The notes: a model not told the origin generated them from the sequence alone. Counted from the stretch's first letter, positions 17,040-26,164 are shown. The stretch: DNA of 64,000 bases from Streptomyces griseoviridis (GCA_014649155.1 BMSM01000012.1:172232-236231); one strand, 5' to 3'. Numbers and translations are program-made.

Positions 17040-17849
17040 CTACCAGATCGCCTCGACCCACTCCGGGTGGTCGATGAACGGGTTGCGGTTGTGCTGGTAG
17101 CTGTCGTAGATGACCTGGTTGCGGTTCTCCTCGAAGGCGCTGGGCGGGTCCTCGTCGTTCCACGCCTTGAGGACGGCGAGCTTGCCGATGTACGGGTTGC
17201 TGCCGTTGCCGACCTTCTCGTTGGGCTCCAGGTCGGCCCAGCCGTCGTCGCCCTCGTAGCGCACGGCCATGTAGAGGATCATGCGCGCCACATCGCCCTT
17301 GTCGGCGTCGCGCGGCTCGAAGGAGTCGGCGTCGACGAGGCTGCCGCCGCCGTTGGCGACGGCGGAGCCGCCGTTGTCGAAGTCCAGGTTGCCGCGGATG
17401 CTGTTGACCTGGACGTCCGCCGGGCGCAGGTGGTGCAGGTCGGTGCCCGGACCGGTCGCCTCGCCGAAACCGCCGTGGGACTTGGCCCAGGTGTGCTCGC
17501 GGTTCCAGTCGCCGGCGTCGCCGCCGTTGAGGGACTTGCTGCGGGAGACGCCGCTGTACAGCAGGATCACCTTGCCGCTGTCGGCCGGGTCCTCGTCGGT
17601 CTCCTTGAGGGCGTTCCAGACCGCAGAGTAGGAGATCTTCGTCTGGGAGCTGATGATCGTGTGCAGCGAGGACTTGAGGGAGGTCCCCGTCTTGCCGATC
17701 GCGTTCTTGTAGTACGTCGTGTCGTAGTCGGCCGTCGCGGCCGTGGCCCCGGTGGCGGTCAGGGACGGCGCGGCGAGGGCGGTGAGGACGGCTGCCGTGG
17801 CGAGGGCGACGGCCCTCCGGCGGCGTTCGGGAATGCGTATCGCGAGCAT
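17040..17849 (-). CDS. Secreted endonuclease I-family nuclease
   Basis: 269 aa. Residues 1 to about 40 form a signal peptide: basic start (RIPERRRR), hydrophobic core (AVALATAAVLTALAAPSL) and an Ala-rich cleavage region. The mature part is an EndA/BsnI-like endonuclease I domain that cuts DNA and often RNA. The beta-beta-alpha-metal active site is visible as DWNREHTWAKSHGG, followed by GTDLHHLRPADVQVNSIRGN. It should act outside the cell, probably for nutrient scavenging. No strong RBS is seen before the ATG; upstream in-frame starts add no signal-like sequence. Confidence 0.9.
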   Translation of the reverse strand: MLAIRIPERRRRAVALATAAVLTALAAPSLTATGATAATADYDTTYYKNAIGKTGTSLKSSLHTIISSQTKISYSAVWNALKETDEDPADSGKVILLYSGVSRSKSLNGGDAGDWNREHTWAKSHGGFGEATGPGTDLHHLRPADVQVNSIRGNLDFDNGGSAVANGGGSLVDADSFEPRDADKGDVARMILYMAVRYEGDDGWADLEPNEKVGNGSNPYIGKLAVLKAWNDEDPPSAFEENRNQVIYDSYQHNRNPFIDHPEWVEAIW

Positions 17850-17948
17850 GTGGGGTGTCCGATCTACGCGTGTTGCACGAAGGGATACCCCGAGACTGGC
17901 ATGAACATGTAGAGCATGCGGTGTACATGACGTGTCGATCGCGTGACG

Positions 17949-17979
17949 ACGGCCCCCGACCTGGGGGATCGGGGGCCGT
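17949..17979. terminator. Strong hairpin terminator downstream of the GT39 gene
   Basis: A perfect 11-base inverted repeat, ACGGCCCCCGA against TCGGGGGCCGT, with a 9-base loop. It lies 26 bases after the glycosyltransferase stop on the minus strand and upstream of the nuclease promoter region. No T-run. Confidence 0.75.
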
Positions 17980-18004
17980 ACGGTCATCCGCGGTGCGCCC
18001 GCGC

Positions 18005-20149
18005 TCAGTTCACGTCGGAGGCGTCCAGCCGGTAGAGGCCCGAGGTGTCCTCGACGTCGGTGACCTCGGTGCCGTGCTCCCGCACCCACTCGGTGACCTC
18101 GGTGCTGAGCGCGGAGCCGCCGCCCATGCCCCCGCCCGTGCCGCCGCCGGACACCTGGATGTAGTGCAACTGCCCGTTCTTCACCAGGTCCTTGAGCTTG
18201 GCGAGGGTCATGGCCCGGTCGCTGCCGGACCAGCCCCACATGGAGATGACCGGCTCGCCGCTGCTGAGGATGAGCTGCGCGGCGCTCTGCGAACCGGACA
18301 CGGCGAGCAGCCACTCGGCGCCGTCCTGGTGCTTCTTCAGATAAGCGACCAGTTCGGTGCTGGCACCGCCGCCCATGCCGCCGCCCGTGCCGCCGCCGGG
18401 CCCGCCGGCCGCCTCGCCGGACTGCCCGTCCGCCTGGCCGTCTGCCTGACCACCGGTCCGCCCGCCCGAGCCGCTCGGCGGTGTGCCGCCGGCCTCGGTG
18501 CCCGAACCGCCCGGTGACGTGGTCCCGCCCTGCGGGCCGCCCTCGGGCGGTTCGCCCCCGCCGGGGAAGCCGCCCGCCTGGTTCCGTCCGGAGCCGCCCG
18601 GCTGCTCACCGCCCCCCGGGAAGCCGGCTCCGCCCCCGCCGCCGGGGCCGCCCGTGCCGCTGCCGGTGGTCGGCCCGGCGGTCGGGTTGGTTCCGCCCAT
18701 GCCGCCGCCCGAACCGGACGGCACCGACCAGGCGTACGCCGCCGGACCCGCCACCGACGCGATCACGGCCGCCGCGACGGAGACCGCCAGCAGCCTCGCC
18801 CGCCGCCCCGACCGGAACACCAGCAGCCCCACGATCGCCAGCGCCGTCACCACCGCGATCGCCGGCCACAGCCAGGTGTTCCAGCCGGCGGCCCGGCGCA
18901 GCAGCACGACCGCCCAGATCCCGGTGACGCCGAGGGCCGCCGGCAGCACCCACGCCCAGCGCCGGTCGGCCCGCAACGCGCGCAGCAACAGGTCACCGCC
19001 GCCCCCGCACAGCGCCGCGATGCCCGGGGCGAGCGCGGTCGTGTAGTACGGGTGCATGGTGCCCTCGGCCATGCTGAACGTCAGGAAGTGCAGGACGGTC
19101 CAGCCGCCCCACAGCACCAGGGCGGCCCGGGTGAGGTCGGTGCGCGGGGCCCGCCCGCACCGCACCAGGCCCGCGACGAGCGCGATGCCCGCGAACGGCA
19201 GCAGCCAGGAGATCTGGCCGCCGAGCACGTCGTTGAACATCCGGCCGATCCCGGCGGTCCCGGCGAAACTGCCGCCGCCCCCGCCGCCCCCGCCGTTGCC
19301 CTCGCCGCCGAAGACGCGGCCGAGCCCGTTGTAGCCCGTGATCAGGTCCCAGGCCGTGCCGTCCGTCGAACCCCCGATGTACGGCCGTTCGTCGGCGGGC
19401 ACCAGCGAGACGGCCGCCGCCCACCAGAAGGACGACACCGCCAGCGCGACGGCGGCCAGCGCCAGGTCGCGGACCTTGGCCACCCAGCCGGGCCGGGAGG
19501 CGTACACGTAGACCAGGAACACGGCGGGCAGCGCGATGTAGCCCTGGAGCATCTTGGTGTTGAAGGCGAGTCCGAAGCAGACCGCCGAGCCCAGCAGGGG
19601 GAGCAGCCGGCCGGTGCGGGTCGCCCGCAGGCCCAGCGCCGCGCCGCTCACCATCAGGAACACCAGCAGGGTGTCGGGGTTGTTGTCCCGGTTGATGGCG
19701 ACGGTGATCGGGGTGAGGGCGAGCACCAGTGCGGCGACCGCCGCCGCGCCGTGGCCCCACACCCGCTTCACGGAGGCGTGCAGGACCCAGATCGTCGCCA
19801 GCGCGGCCGCGATCATCGGCGCCATCATCTGCCAGGTGCCGTACCCGAGGACCCGGCACGACAGCCCCATGACCATCAGCGCCAGCGGCGGCTTGTCGAC
19901 GGTGAGGAAGTTCCCCGCGTCCAGCGAGCCGAAGAACCACGCCTTCCAGCTCTCCGTGCCGCTGAGCACGGCGGCGCTGTAGAAGCTGTTCAGGCCCAAG
20001 GAGGAGAGGTTCCAGGAGTACAGCGCCGCCGCCAGGACGAGGATCGCCAGGAGCGCGGGCGACGACCAGCGCGGCGCGGCGGGCCTGTCGGCGGGCGGCG
20101 CCGCGGGCGCGGGAGCCGGGTGGTGGAGTGGATCGGTGGCTGAGGTCAC
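18005..20149 (-). CDS. Membrane glycosyltransferase, PMT/ArnT-like (GT39 type)
   Basis: 714 aa from a GTG; a longer frame to 20224 lacks support. The N-terminal 30 residues are Pro/Ala-rich. About ten membrane helices follow (first near residues 32-46, ALLAILVLAAALYSWNL). FLTVDKPPLALMVMGLS around residue 85 is the substrate-binding loop motif of PMT/ArnT-like transferases that use a polyprenyl-phosphate sugar. After the last helix comes a long Gly/Pro-rich extracellular region (about residues 510-620) and a small C-terminal domain (ELVAYLKKHQDGAEWLLAVSG). The layout matches YkcB-like proteins. It lies downstream of a response regulator/kinase pair on the same strand, which may control it. The acceptor is unknown. 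Confidence 0.85.
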   Translation of the reverse strand: MTSATDPLHHPAPAPAAPPADRPAAPRWSSPALLAILVLAAALYSWNLSSLGLNSFYSAAVLSGTESWKAWFFGSLDAGNFLTVDKPPLALMVMGLSCRVLGYGTWQMMAPMIAAALATIWVLHASVKRVWGHGAAAVAALVLALTPITVAINRDNNPDTLLVFLMVSGAALGLRATRTGRLLPLLGSAVCFGLAFNTKMLQGYIALPAVFLVYVYASRPGWVAKVRDLALAAVALAVSSFWWAAAVSLVPADERPYIGGSTDGTAWDLITGYNGLGRVFGGEGNGGGGGGGGSFAGTAGIGRMFNDVLGGQISWLLPFAGIALVAGLVRCGRAPRTDLTRAALVLWGGWTVLHFLTFSMAEGTMHPYYTTALAPGIAALCGGGGDLLLRALRADRRWAWVLPAALGVTGIWAVVLLRRAAGWNTWLWPAIAVVTALAIVGLLVFRSGRRARLLAVSVAAAVIASVAGPAAYAWSVPSGSGGGMGGTNPTAGPTTGSGTGGPGGGGGAGFPGGGEQPGGSGRNQAGGFPGGGEPPEGGPQGGTTSPGGSGTEAGGTPPSGSGGRTGGQADGQADGQSGEAAGGPGGGTGGGMGGGASTELVAYLKKHQDGAEWLLAVSGSQSAAQLILSSGEPVISMWGWSGSDRAMTLAKLKDLVKNGQLHYIQVSGGGTGGGMGGGSALSTEVTEWVREHGTEVTDVEDTSGLYRLDASDVN

Positions 20150-20254
20150 CCGGCCACTGTCCACACCGGCGATGAGCGCGGACTGTCCCGCGCCTGGGAG
20201 CCGTCTGTGAATCGGGCGGCGCACCCGGTGGAGTGTGTCATTCCGCCGGGTACG

Positions 20255-21751
20255 TCATTCCGCGGGCGGAGCGGGGGCTCGGGGGAGACGCAGCCGGAAG
20301 CACGCTCCGAGGGTCCGGGGCGCGAGGGTGAGGGTGCCCCGGTGACGGTGGGCCAGGTCGCGGGCTATGGCGAGGCCCAGGCCGGTGCCGCCGCGGTCGC
20401 GGGAGCGGGCGTCGTCGAGCCGGACGAAGCGTTCGAAGATGCGCTCGGCGTCCTCGGGGGGCACGCCCGGTCCGTCGTCGTGCACCGTGAGGACGACCCA
20501 GGCGTCCTGGTTCCGGACGGTGATCTGGACGCGGTGCGCGGCGTGGCGGGCGGCGTTGTCGACGAGGTTGCGCAGCAGCCGTTCGTACGCGTCGGGGTCG
20601 CCGAGTACGTACGCGGGGGCGGTGTTCTCGCAGACGAGGGTCAACGGCCGGTCGAGCAGCGTGTGCTGCCCGGCGAGCCGGGCGGCGAGGGCTGTCAGGT
20701 CGACGGTCCCGGGGTCGGCCGCGGGGGCGCGGGTGTCGAGGCGGGCGAGGAGCAGCAGGTCCTCGGTGAGGGCCTGGAGGCGGCGGGTCTGCCGTGCGGC
20801 GGTGGTGGCCGTGGCGGGCCAGTCGGCGCGGTCCGGGTAGGCGAGCGCGACTTCCAGGCCGGCCAGCAGCGTGGTGAGGGGGCTGCGCAGTTCGTGCGCG
20901 GCGTCCGCGACGAAGCGGCGCTGCCGGGCGGCGGCGTGGTCGAGGCGCTGGAGGGTGCTGTTGAGGGTGGTGGCCAGGGCGGTGATCTCGTGTCCCGTGG
21001 CGGGCACGGTCACGCGTTCGCGGGGGTCGTTCGCGGTGACCGAGGCGGTGAGCACGCGGATGGCTTCGACCGGCCGCAGGGCGACGCGGACGGTGAAGTA
21101 GGCGACGGCGCCGATCAGTACGAGGCCGACGAGCCCGGACCGCAGCAGCAGGCGGTCGGTGGTCGCGGTGACCGCCTCAGCCGTGTCCGGAAGCTGCACC
21201 ACGTAGACCCGCAGTGTGGCCTCGGCGCGGACGCCCAGCGCGGCGGCCTTGCCCCCGCTCAGCTCACCGGCCCAGATGTCGTCGTACAGGACCGGGTAGG
21301 TCCGGCCGGCCAAGCCGGCACCGCTCCTGGGGTCGTGGTCGCCGCGCGCCGGGATGCGCAGAGGGCGGAGCGTGTAGCTCCACTCGGCACCGCCACGTGG
21401 TGGGGCGGAGAGCGCGGAAGGGCGGGGCAGCACATGGCGGGCGCCGGGACCGACGTCCTCCATGCCTCCGCCGGCGGCGACGGCGGTGCGTCGGCCGGTG
21501 GCGACGACCTCGTACGGCACGGCGCTTCTCCGGCTGGGAACCGAACCCTCCTTCAGCTGGTCGACGAGCGCGACAAGGTTCTTCCGGGCCTGTTCCTCGG
21601 CGATGTGCGTGCTCTGGCGGTAGACCTCGTGGTGCACCCACCAGCCGATGCCGGCCAGGACGGCGGCGGCGGCCGAGACGGCGGCCAGGGCCGCCCGGGC
21701 CCGTACCGAACGCGGCCACCAGCGGCGGCGTCGCCGCTCAGTCGCGCTCAC
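20255..21751 (-). CDS. Sensor histidine kinase
   Basis: 498 aa from a GTG that overlaps the end of the response-regulator gene by 14 bases. One membrane helix at about residues 18-38, an extracellular sensor region of about 160 residues, a second helix near 202-222, HAMP (RVALRPVEAIRVL), then the H-box FVADAAHELRSPLT with phospho-acceptor His286. N-, G1- and G2-boxes (RNLVDNAARHA, VHDDGPGVPPED, GGTGLGLAIARDLAHRH) complete the ATPase domain. It phosphorylates the cognate OmpR-type regulator in response to an envelope signal. It lies between the regulator and the GT39 gene in one transcription direction. Confidence 0.92.
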   Translation of the reverse strand: MSATERRRRRWWPRSVRARAALAAVSAAAAVLAGIGWWVHHEVYRQSTHIAEEQARKNLVALVDQLKEGSVPSRRSAVPYEVVATGRRTAVAAGGGMEDVGPGARHVLPRPSALSAPPRGGAEWSYTLRPLRIPARGDHDPRSGAGLAGRTYPVLYDDIWAGELSGGKAAALGVRAEATLRVYVVQLPDTAEAVTATTDRLLLRSGLVGLVLIGAVAYFTVRVALRPVEAIRVLTASVTANDPRERVTVPATGHEITALATTLNSTLQRLDHAAARQRRFVADAAHELRSPLTTLLAGLEVALAYPDRADWPATATTAARQTRRLQALTEDLLLLARLDTRAPAADPGTVDLTALAARLAGQHTLLDRPLTLVCENTAPAYVLGDPDAYERLLRNLVDNAARHAAHRVQITVRNQDAWVVLTVHDDGPGVPPEDAERIFERFVRLDDARSRDRGGTGLGLAIARDLAHRHRGTLTLAPRTLGACFRLRLPRAPAPPAE

Positions 21752-22418
21752 GGTCGTCCACCAGCCGGTAACCGGTGCCCCGTACGGTCTGCAGGGACTG
21801 CCGCCCGAACGCGGTGTCCACCTTCCTGCGGAGGGAGCTGACGCGTGCCTCCACCAGGTTGGGGTCCTCGGCCTCGTCGGGCCACGCGTGGTAGAGCAGG
21901 TCCGCTTTGGAGACGGCCTGGCCCGCCCGGCGGGCCAGCAGTTCCAGTACGGCGAACTCCCTGGGGGTGAGGTCCACCCGGGTCCCGGCCCGGCGGCAGA
22001 CCCGGCCGGCGACGTCCAACGAGAGGTCGCCCACGGCGAGGACGGGCGGGACGGCCGTGGTGGCTCGTCTGACCAGGGCCCGCAGCCGTGCGACGAGCAC
22101 CAGGTAGGAGAAGGGTTTGGCCAGGTAGTCATCGGCCCCCGTGTCCAGGGCCTCCGCCTGGTCCCAGTCGCCGTCCTTGGCGGTGAGCACCAGGACGGGG
22201 GTCGCGTTGCCCTCCCTGCGCAGTTGCGCGCAGACCTTGTAGCCGTTGAGTCCGGGCAGCATCAGGTCCAGTACGACGACGGCGTACTCGCCGGTCCGGG
22301 CCATCCACAGCCCTTGGCGGCCGTCATGGGCGAGGTCGACGCTGTAGCCCTCGGCGGTCAGACCGGTGTGCAGGGTGTGGGCGAGGTCCACCTCGTCCTC
22401 GACGACCAGGATGCGCAT
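21738..22418 (-). CDS. OmpR/PhoB-family response regulator
   Basis: 226 aa, standard length. Receiver domain MRILVVEDEVDLA with phosphorylation Asp51 in VVLDLMLPG and Lys in LAKPF; C-terminal winged helix (LTPREFAVLELLARRAGQAV, VSSLRRKVD, VRGTGYRLVDD). MRILVVEDE at 22418 is the conventional start; an ATG four codons upstream is in frame. First gene of the regulator-kinase-glycosyltransferase run, transcribed away from a second membrane glycosyltransferase. Three direct repeats in the divergent intergenic region are probable binding sites. Confidence 0.93.
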   Translation of the reverse strand: MRILVVEDEVDLAHTLHTGLTAEGYSVDLAHDGRQGLWMARTGEYAVVVLDLMLPGLNGYKVCAQLRREGNATPVLVLTAKDGDWDQAEALDTGADDYLAKPFSYLVLVARLRALVRRATTAVPPVLAVGDLSLDVAGRVCRRAGTRVDLTPREFAVLELLARRAGQAVSKADLLYHAWPDEAEDPNLVEARVSSLRRKVDTAFGRQSLQTVRGTGYRLVDDRERD

Positions 22419-22458
22419 GCGGTGCAGCATCGCACGGCGCCGGCCCGCCTTCCTGACC

Positions 22459-22488
22459 GTCCGGTCAGGTCGGGTCAGCGTCCGGTCA
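22459..22488. promoter_or_regulatory. Three GTCSGGTCA direct repeats, probable response-regulator sites
   Basis: GTCCGGTCA, GTCGGGTCA and GTCCGGTCA start at 22459, 22469 and 22480, that is at 10- and 11-base steps, one helical turn each. Head-to-tail repeats at this period are typical of OmpR-family binding. They lie between the regulator start (22418) and the divergent glycosyltransferase start (22547). Confidence 0.65.
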
Positions 22489-22546
22489 ACGAGGTCCGGG
22501 CACGCTGGCGCGGTGTCGTCGCCCCTGCGGAAAGGCCCTGTCGCCG

Positions 22547-24058
22547 ATGTCCCTCGATGCACGTGCCCCCCTCGCGCCCCGGACGGTCTCCCCGCCCGCG
22601 CCCGTCCGCCGGCGGTCACCGGTCCGGGCCGAAGCCCTGGTCGTCCTCGCGTCCTCGTCCCTCGCCCTCGCGCTGGGGCTCTGGGGCATCCGCAGGCAGA
22701 ACACCATGTGGGGGGACGAGTCCGTCACCCACCAGCTCGCGCACCGCGATCTCTCGCAGATATGGCTCACCGCCCAGCACATCGATCTCGTCCACGCCCT
22801 CTACTACGCCGTGATGCATGAGATCTTCGGTCTCTTCGGCGACGGGCTGCTGACGTTGCGGCTGCCGTCCGTGCTGGCCACGTGCGTGGCCGCCGGCGGA
22901 GTCGGGCTCCTGGGGCTGCGCCTGGCGGGACCCCGCGCCGGGCTGCTGGCCGGGCTGGTGTTCCCGATCCTCCCCCAGGTGCAGAAGTACGCGCAGGAAG
23001 GCCGCTCGTACGCCATGGTCTGCGCCCTGGTCACCTGGGCCACCTACGCGCTCGTCGTCAGCGTCCCGCACCGCGCCCGGTGGCGCTGGGCGGTCTACGG
23101 CTCCACCATGCTGCTGGCCTGTCTGCTCCACGAGTTCGCTGTCCTCGCCCTGATCGCGCACGGCGTCACCCTGGTCGTCTCCCGGGTCCCACGACCGGTG
23201 CTGAGAGCGTGGGGTGCGACCGCCGCGTGCGTGGTGGCCGGGCTGTCGCCGCTGGTGGTCCGCAGCGCGGGGCAGTCGGGGCAGGTGTCCTGGATCGACG
23301 GTCCGGTGCGGCTCCCCGAGTTCCTCGCCGTGACGGTCGTGGGGGTGGCGTGTGCCCGGATGCACCTGGGGGCGCGGGGCCCCGTGCGGCTCTCCGCGCT
23401 GGCCCTGCCGATCCTCGTGCTGCCGTGCCTTCTGCTGCTGGCCGCCTCGCTGGTCAAGCCCCTCTTCGTCGACCGGTACGTGCTCTACAGCAACATCGGA
23501 ACCGCTCTGCTGCTGGGCGCCTGGGGGGACCGCTGCCGCCGGCCGGGCCGGTCCTCCCGCGTCACGTGGATCGCGGTGGTCGTCGTACTGGCCGCGCTCG
23601 TCCCGGTGAGCCCGTGGCTGCGGACGCCCCAGAGCCGGAGCAATGACGTCACCGCCATCAGCGCCGCCGTACGCGAGGAAGGCCGTCCCGGTGACGGGCT
23701 GCTCTACCTCCCCGGCCGGCACCGGATCTGGACCGGGGCACACCCCGAGGACACCCGGTCCCTGACGGACCTGGCCCTGGCACGGGACCCCGTCTCGTCG
23801 AACACGCTCGCGGGCGTCGAGCTGCCCGCCCGGGACATAGCGGCACGCATGCTGGACTTCGACCGGATCGTCGTGGTCCGCGGCCCGGCGGGCGCGTACA
23901 CGCCGACCGACCCGCGGGAGGCAGCGAAGACCGGCACCCTGCGGCGCCACTTCCGCGAGCACGGGACCACCCGGGTCAACGGGGCGCGAGTCACCGTCTA
24001 CGCCCGGGACCGAGGCCCGTCCCCGGAGGCCGGCCCACGATCCGGCAGCCCGAGGTGA
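22547..24058 (+). CDS. Membrane glycosyltransferase (GT-C fold, GT39-like)
   Basis: 503 aa with about 9-11 hydrophobic helices, the first at about residues 30-47 (ALVVLASSSLALALGLWG). The first outer loop carries TMWGDESVTHQLAHRDL, the Asp-Glu motif that acts as catalytic base in GT-C transferases using polyprenyl-phosphate sugars. A further loop motif YAQEGRSYAM is typical of the same group. The C-terminal 130 residues are soluble. GGAAAGG precedes the ATG. Divergent from the response regulator, whose putative repeats lie in the shared intergenic region, so it may belong to the same regulon as the GT39 gene. Sugar and acceptor unknown. Confidence 0.85.
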   Translation: MSLDARAPLAPRTVSPPAPVRRRSPVRAEALVVLASSSLALALGLWGIRRQNTMWGDESVTHQLAHRDLSQIWLTAQHIDLVHALYYAVMHEIFGLFGDGLLTLRLPSVLATCVAAGGVGLLGLRLAGPRAGLLAGLVFPILPQVQKYAQEGRSYAMVCALVTWATYALVVSVPHRARWRWAVYGSTMLLACLLHEFAVLALIAHGVTLVVSRVPRPVLRAWGATAACVVAGLSPLVVRSAGQSGQVSWIDGPVRLPEFLAVTVVGVACARMHLGARGPVRLSALALPILVLPCLLLLAASLVKPLFVDRYVLYSNIGTALLLGAWGDRCRRPGRSSRVTWIAVVVVLAALVPVSPWLRTPQSRSNDVTAISAAVREEGRPGDGLLYLPGRHRIWTGAHPEDTRSLTDLALARDPVSSNTLAGVELPARDIAARMLDFDRIVVVRGPAGAYTPTDPREAAKTGTLRRHFREHGTTRVNGARVTVYARDRGPSPEAGPRSGSPR

Positions 24059-24177
24059 GCCACCGGTCCTCCCGTCCCCGCGGCCACGCCCCGGAGACGG
24101 TCCGACGGCCGACGGCACCCGGTCGGTCCGGCGACGCCGTGGACCGGCGCGGGGGGAACCGGCGCGGCGCGCACCGC

Positions 24178-24822
24178 TCACCTCCGCCAGAACAGGTGGT
24201 GCGTGACGCCGCTCGGGCTCGGCACGACCTCCAGGTGGTAGCGGTCGGTCAGCTCACCGGGCGACTCCCACAGGCGCAGCCCCGAGCCGAACCGCACCGG
24301 TGAGACCGCGACGTGCAGGGTGTCGACCAGCCCGGCGGCGAGGAACTGCCGCACGGTGGTGACCCCGCCGCCCAGCCGGACGTCCTGGCCCCGCGCCGCC
24401 TCCCGCGCCCGCGCGAGCACCGCCGCCGGGTCACCGCCGACGAAGTGGAACGTGGTGTCGGAGAGGGTGACCGAGGGGCGTTGGTGGTGGGTGAGGACGA
24501 AGACCGGGGTGTGGAACGGCGGCTCCTCGCCCCACCAGCCCCGCCAGTCGTGGTCGGTCCACGGACCGCGCTGGGGGCCGAACTTGTTGCGGCCCATGAT
24601 CTCGGCCCCGATGTTCCGCGCGAAGTCCCGGGTGAAGTAGTCGTCCAGGCCGCGGCTGCCGCCGGCACCGGTGCGCAGGGGCCAGCTCGCCGTGGCCCCG
24701 GCCCAGCCGAACAGCCGTTCCGCGCCGGGCAGCCCGAACGGGTTCTCCAGGCTCTGCCGCTCCCCGGCGGCCACCCCGTCGGCCGAGACGTTGAAGTTCA
24801 TGACCCTCAGCAGCTGTCCCAT
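24178..24822 (-). CDS. Dihydrofolate reductase-like (RibD C-terminal domain) protein
   Basis: 214 aa, single RibD_C/DHFR-like reductase domain. Landmarks: LLRVMNFNVSADGV at the start, IGAEIMGRNKFGP, FVLTHHQRPSV, and DVRLGGGVTTVRQFLAAGLVDTLHVAVSPV with the Gly-rich NADPH-binding turn. Members are cytoplasmic NADPH reductases, mostly uncharacterised and not essential folate enzymes. GAGGAG lies just before the ATG. Stands alone between a convergent glycosyltransferase gene and a tandem repeat. Confidence 0.88.
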   Translation of the reverse strand: MGQLLRVMNFNVSADGVAAGERQSLENPFGLPGAERLFGWAGATASWPLRTGAGGSRGLDDYFTRDFARNIGAEIMGRNKFGPQRGPWTDHDWRGWWGEEPPFHTPVFVLTHHQRPSVTLSDTTFHFVGGDPAAVLARAREAARGQDVRLGGGVTTVRQFLAAGLVDTLHVAVSPVRFGSGLRLWESPGELTDRYHLEVVPSPSGVTHHLFWRR

Positions 24823-24842
24823 GTCTCCTCCTCATGTCCGGT

Positions 24843-24977
24843 GCTCCACCGGTGCGTCGAAGCTCCACCGGTATGCCGAAGCTCCACCGGTGCGTCGAAG
24901 CTCCACCCGGTATGTCGAAGCTTCACCGGTACGTCGAAGCCCCACCCGGTACGCCGAAGCCCCACCCGTGCGTCGAA
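24843..24977. repeat. Seven-unit 19-20-bp tandem repeat in an intergenic region
   Basis: Seven head-to-tail units at 24843, 24862, 24881, 24900, 24920, 24939 and 24959. Each has the form GCTCCACCGGTRYGYCGAA with small changes; units 4 and 6 are 20 bases. It begins 20 bases upstream of the DHFR-like start codon, within its likely promoter/leader, and 83 bases before the secreted protein gene. Length variation of 19/20 breaks any reading frame, so it is not a coding repeat. Confidence 0.88.
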
Positions 24978-25059
24978 CGGGAACGCCCCGGATCGACAAC
25001 GGCCCGCGAGTTTCTTTCCGCGCCCACCCTCGGTCACCCGCTCGCCGTACCGTGCCGCC

Positions 25060-26109
25060 ATGCACTCCCGAACCCCGCGCACCGCGCTCGCCGCGCTCAC
25101 CGCCGGCCTGGCGACCGCCGCCTGTCTCACCGCCACCGCCACCGTGCCCGCCACCGCCGTGCCCGCCGCCCCGCCCGCGGCCCGCCACGCCTGCTCGTCC
25201 TCCGTCGCGATCGACGGCTTCTCCGACGCCCTGGACAAGACGGTGTACGAGGGCACCTACGTCGGCAACTTCTCCGCGCTGGCGGCGGACCGGCACGGCA
25301 CCGTCGCCGCCCTCTCCGACCGCTCCTCCCTCTTCCGGCTGGACGCGGACACCCTGGAGCCGAGGTCGGTCCTCCCGCTCGCCGACGAGAGCGGAGCCGC
25401 GCTGGACAGCGAGGGCCTCGTCGCCGACCGGGACGGCACGTACCTCGTGTCCTCGGAGACCGAGCCGTCCGTGCGCCGCTACTCCCGCACCGGCAAGATC
25501 CTCGACCGCCTCCCCGTGCCGGCGGCGCTGCGCACCGCGCCCGACGGCCGCGCCCGGAGCAACGGCAGCTTCGAAGGGCTGACCCTGCTCCCGGACGGCC
25601 GGACCCTCCTCGCGTCGATGGAGTACGCCCTCTCCGGCGACGACGCGGGCCTCGTCCGCGTCCAGACCTGGCAGCGGACGAAGAACCACCGCTTCCGGCT
25701 CGGCGCGCAGTACGCCTACCCCGTGGACGCCGGTCTCGGCGTGCCCGAGATCACCGCGACGCCGGACGGGCGGCTGCTGGTCCTGGAGCGCGGCTTCACC
25801 TCCGGCGTCGGCAACACCGTCCGCCTCTACCTGGCCGACCCGCGCCGCGCCACGGACGTCGGCGGCACCGAGACCCTCACCGGCACCGGCATCCGCACGG
25901 TGCGCAAGACCCTCCTCACCGACCTCGCCGCCTGCCCCTCCCTCGGCGCCACCGCGAAGCAGCCCCAGCCCAACCCGCTCCTCGACAACATCGAGGGCAT
26001 GGCGGTCACCGGCCGCACCAAGGGCCGCCTCGACGTCCTCCTGGTCAGCGACGACAACCAGGGCCCGACCCAGACCACCCGCTTCTACCGCCTCCGCGTC
26101 CGCCTCTAG
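25060..26109 (+). CDS. Secreted protein with phytase-like esterase (beta-propeller) domain
   Basis: 349 aa. Signal peptide at residues 1 to about 38 (basic start, then LAALTAGLATAACLTATATVP and an Ala-Pro-rich cleavage zone). The mature part matches the esterase-like activity of phytase family: VYEGTYVGNFSALAADRHG, LADESGAALDSEGLVADRDG, SNGSFEGLTLLPDGRTLLAS, VPEITATPDGRLLVLERGF, DNIEGMAVTGRTKGRLDVLL and the end segment VSDDNQGPTQTTRFYRLRV. Such proteins form a beta-propeller with repeated Glu/Asp positions; true phytase activity is rarely proven. Extracellular. No operon partner. Confidence 0.85.
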   Translation: MHSRTPRTALAALTAGLATAACLTATATVPATAVPAAPPAARHACSSSVAIDGFSDALDKTVYEGTYVGNFSALAADRHGTVAALSDRSSLFRLDADTLEPRSVLPLADESGAALDSEGLVADRDGTYLVSSETEPSVRRYSRTGKILDRLPVPAALRTAPDGRARSNGSFEGLTLLPDGRTLLASMEYALSGDDAGLVRVQTWQRTKNHRFRLGAQYAYPVDAGLGVPEITATPDGRLLVLERGFTSGVGNTVRLYLADPRRATDVGGTETLTGTGIRTVRKTLLTDLAACPSLGATAKQPQPNPLLDNIEGMAVTGRTKGRLDVLLVSDDNQGPTQTTRFYRLRVRL

Positions 26110-26164
26110 GCACCGCGCGGCACGGAATTGTTACGGCGGGATGAAATCCCGCACGGCCCGCGTT

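Noticed and set aside
17906..17929. CATGTA/TACATG inverted repeat around GCATGC upstream of the secreted nuclease
   Set aside because: Short arms and no repeat elsewhere; may be chance, so not reported as an operator.
24843..24977. CRISPR array
   Set aside because: Units are contiguous 19-20-base tandem repeats with no unique spacers and no cas genes nearby. The same holds for the repeats at 13347 and 39180.
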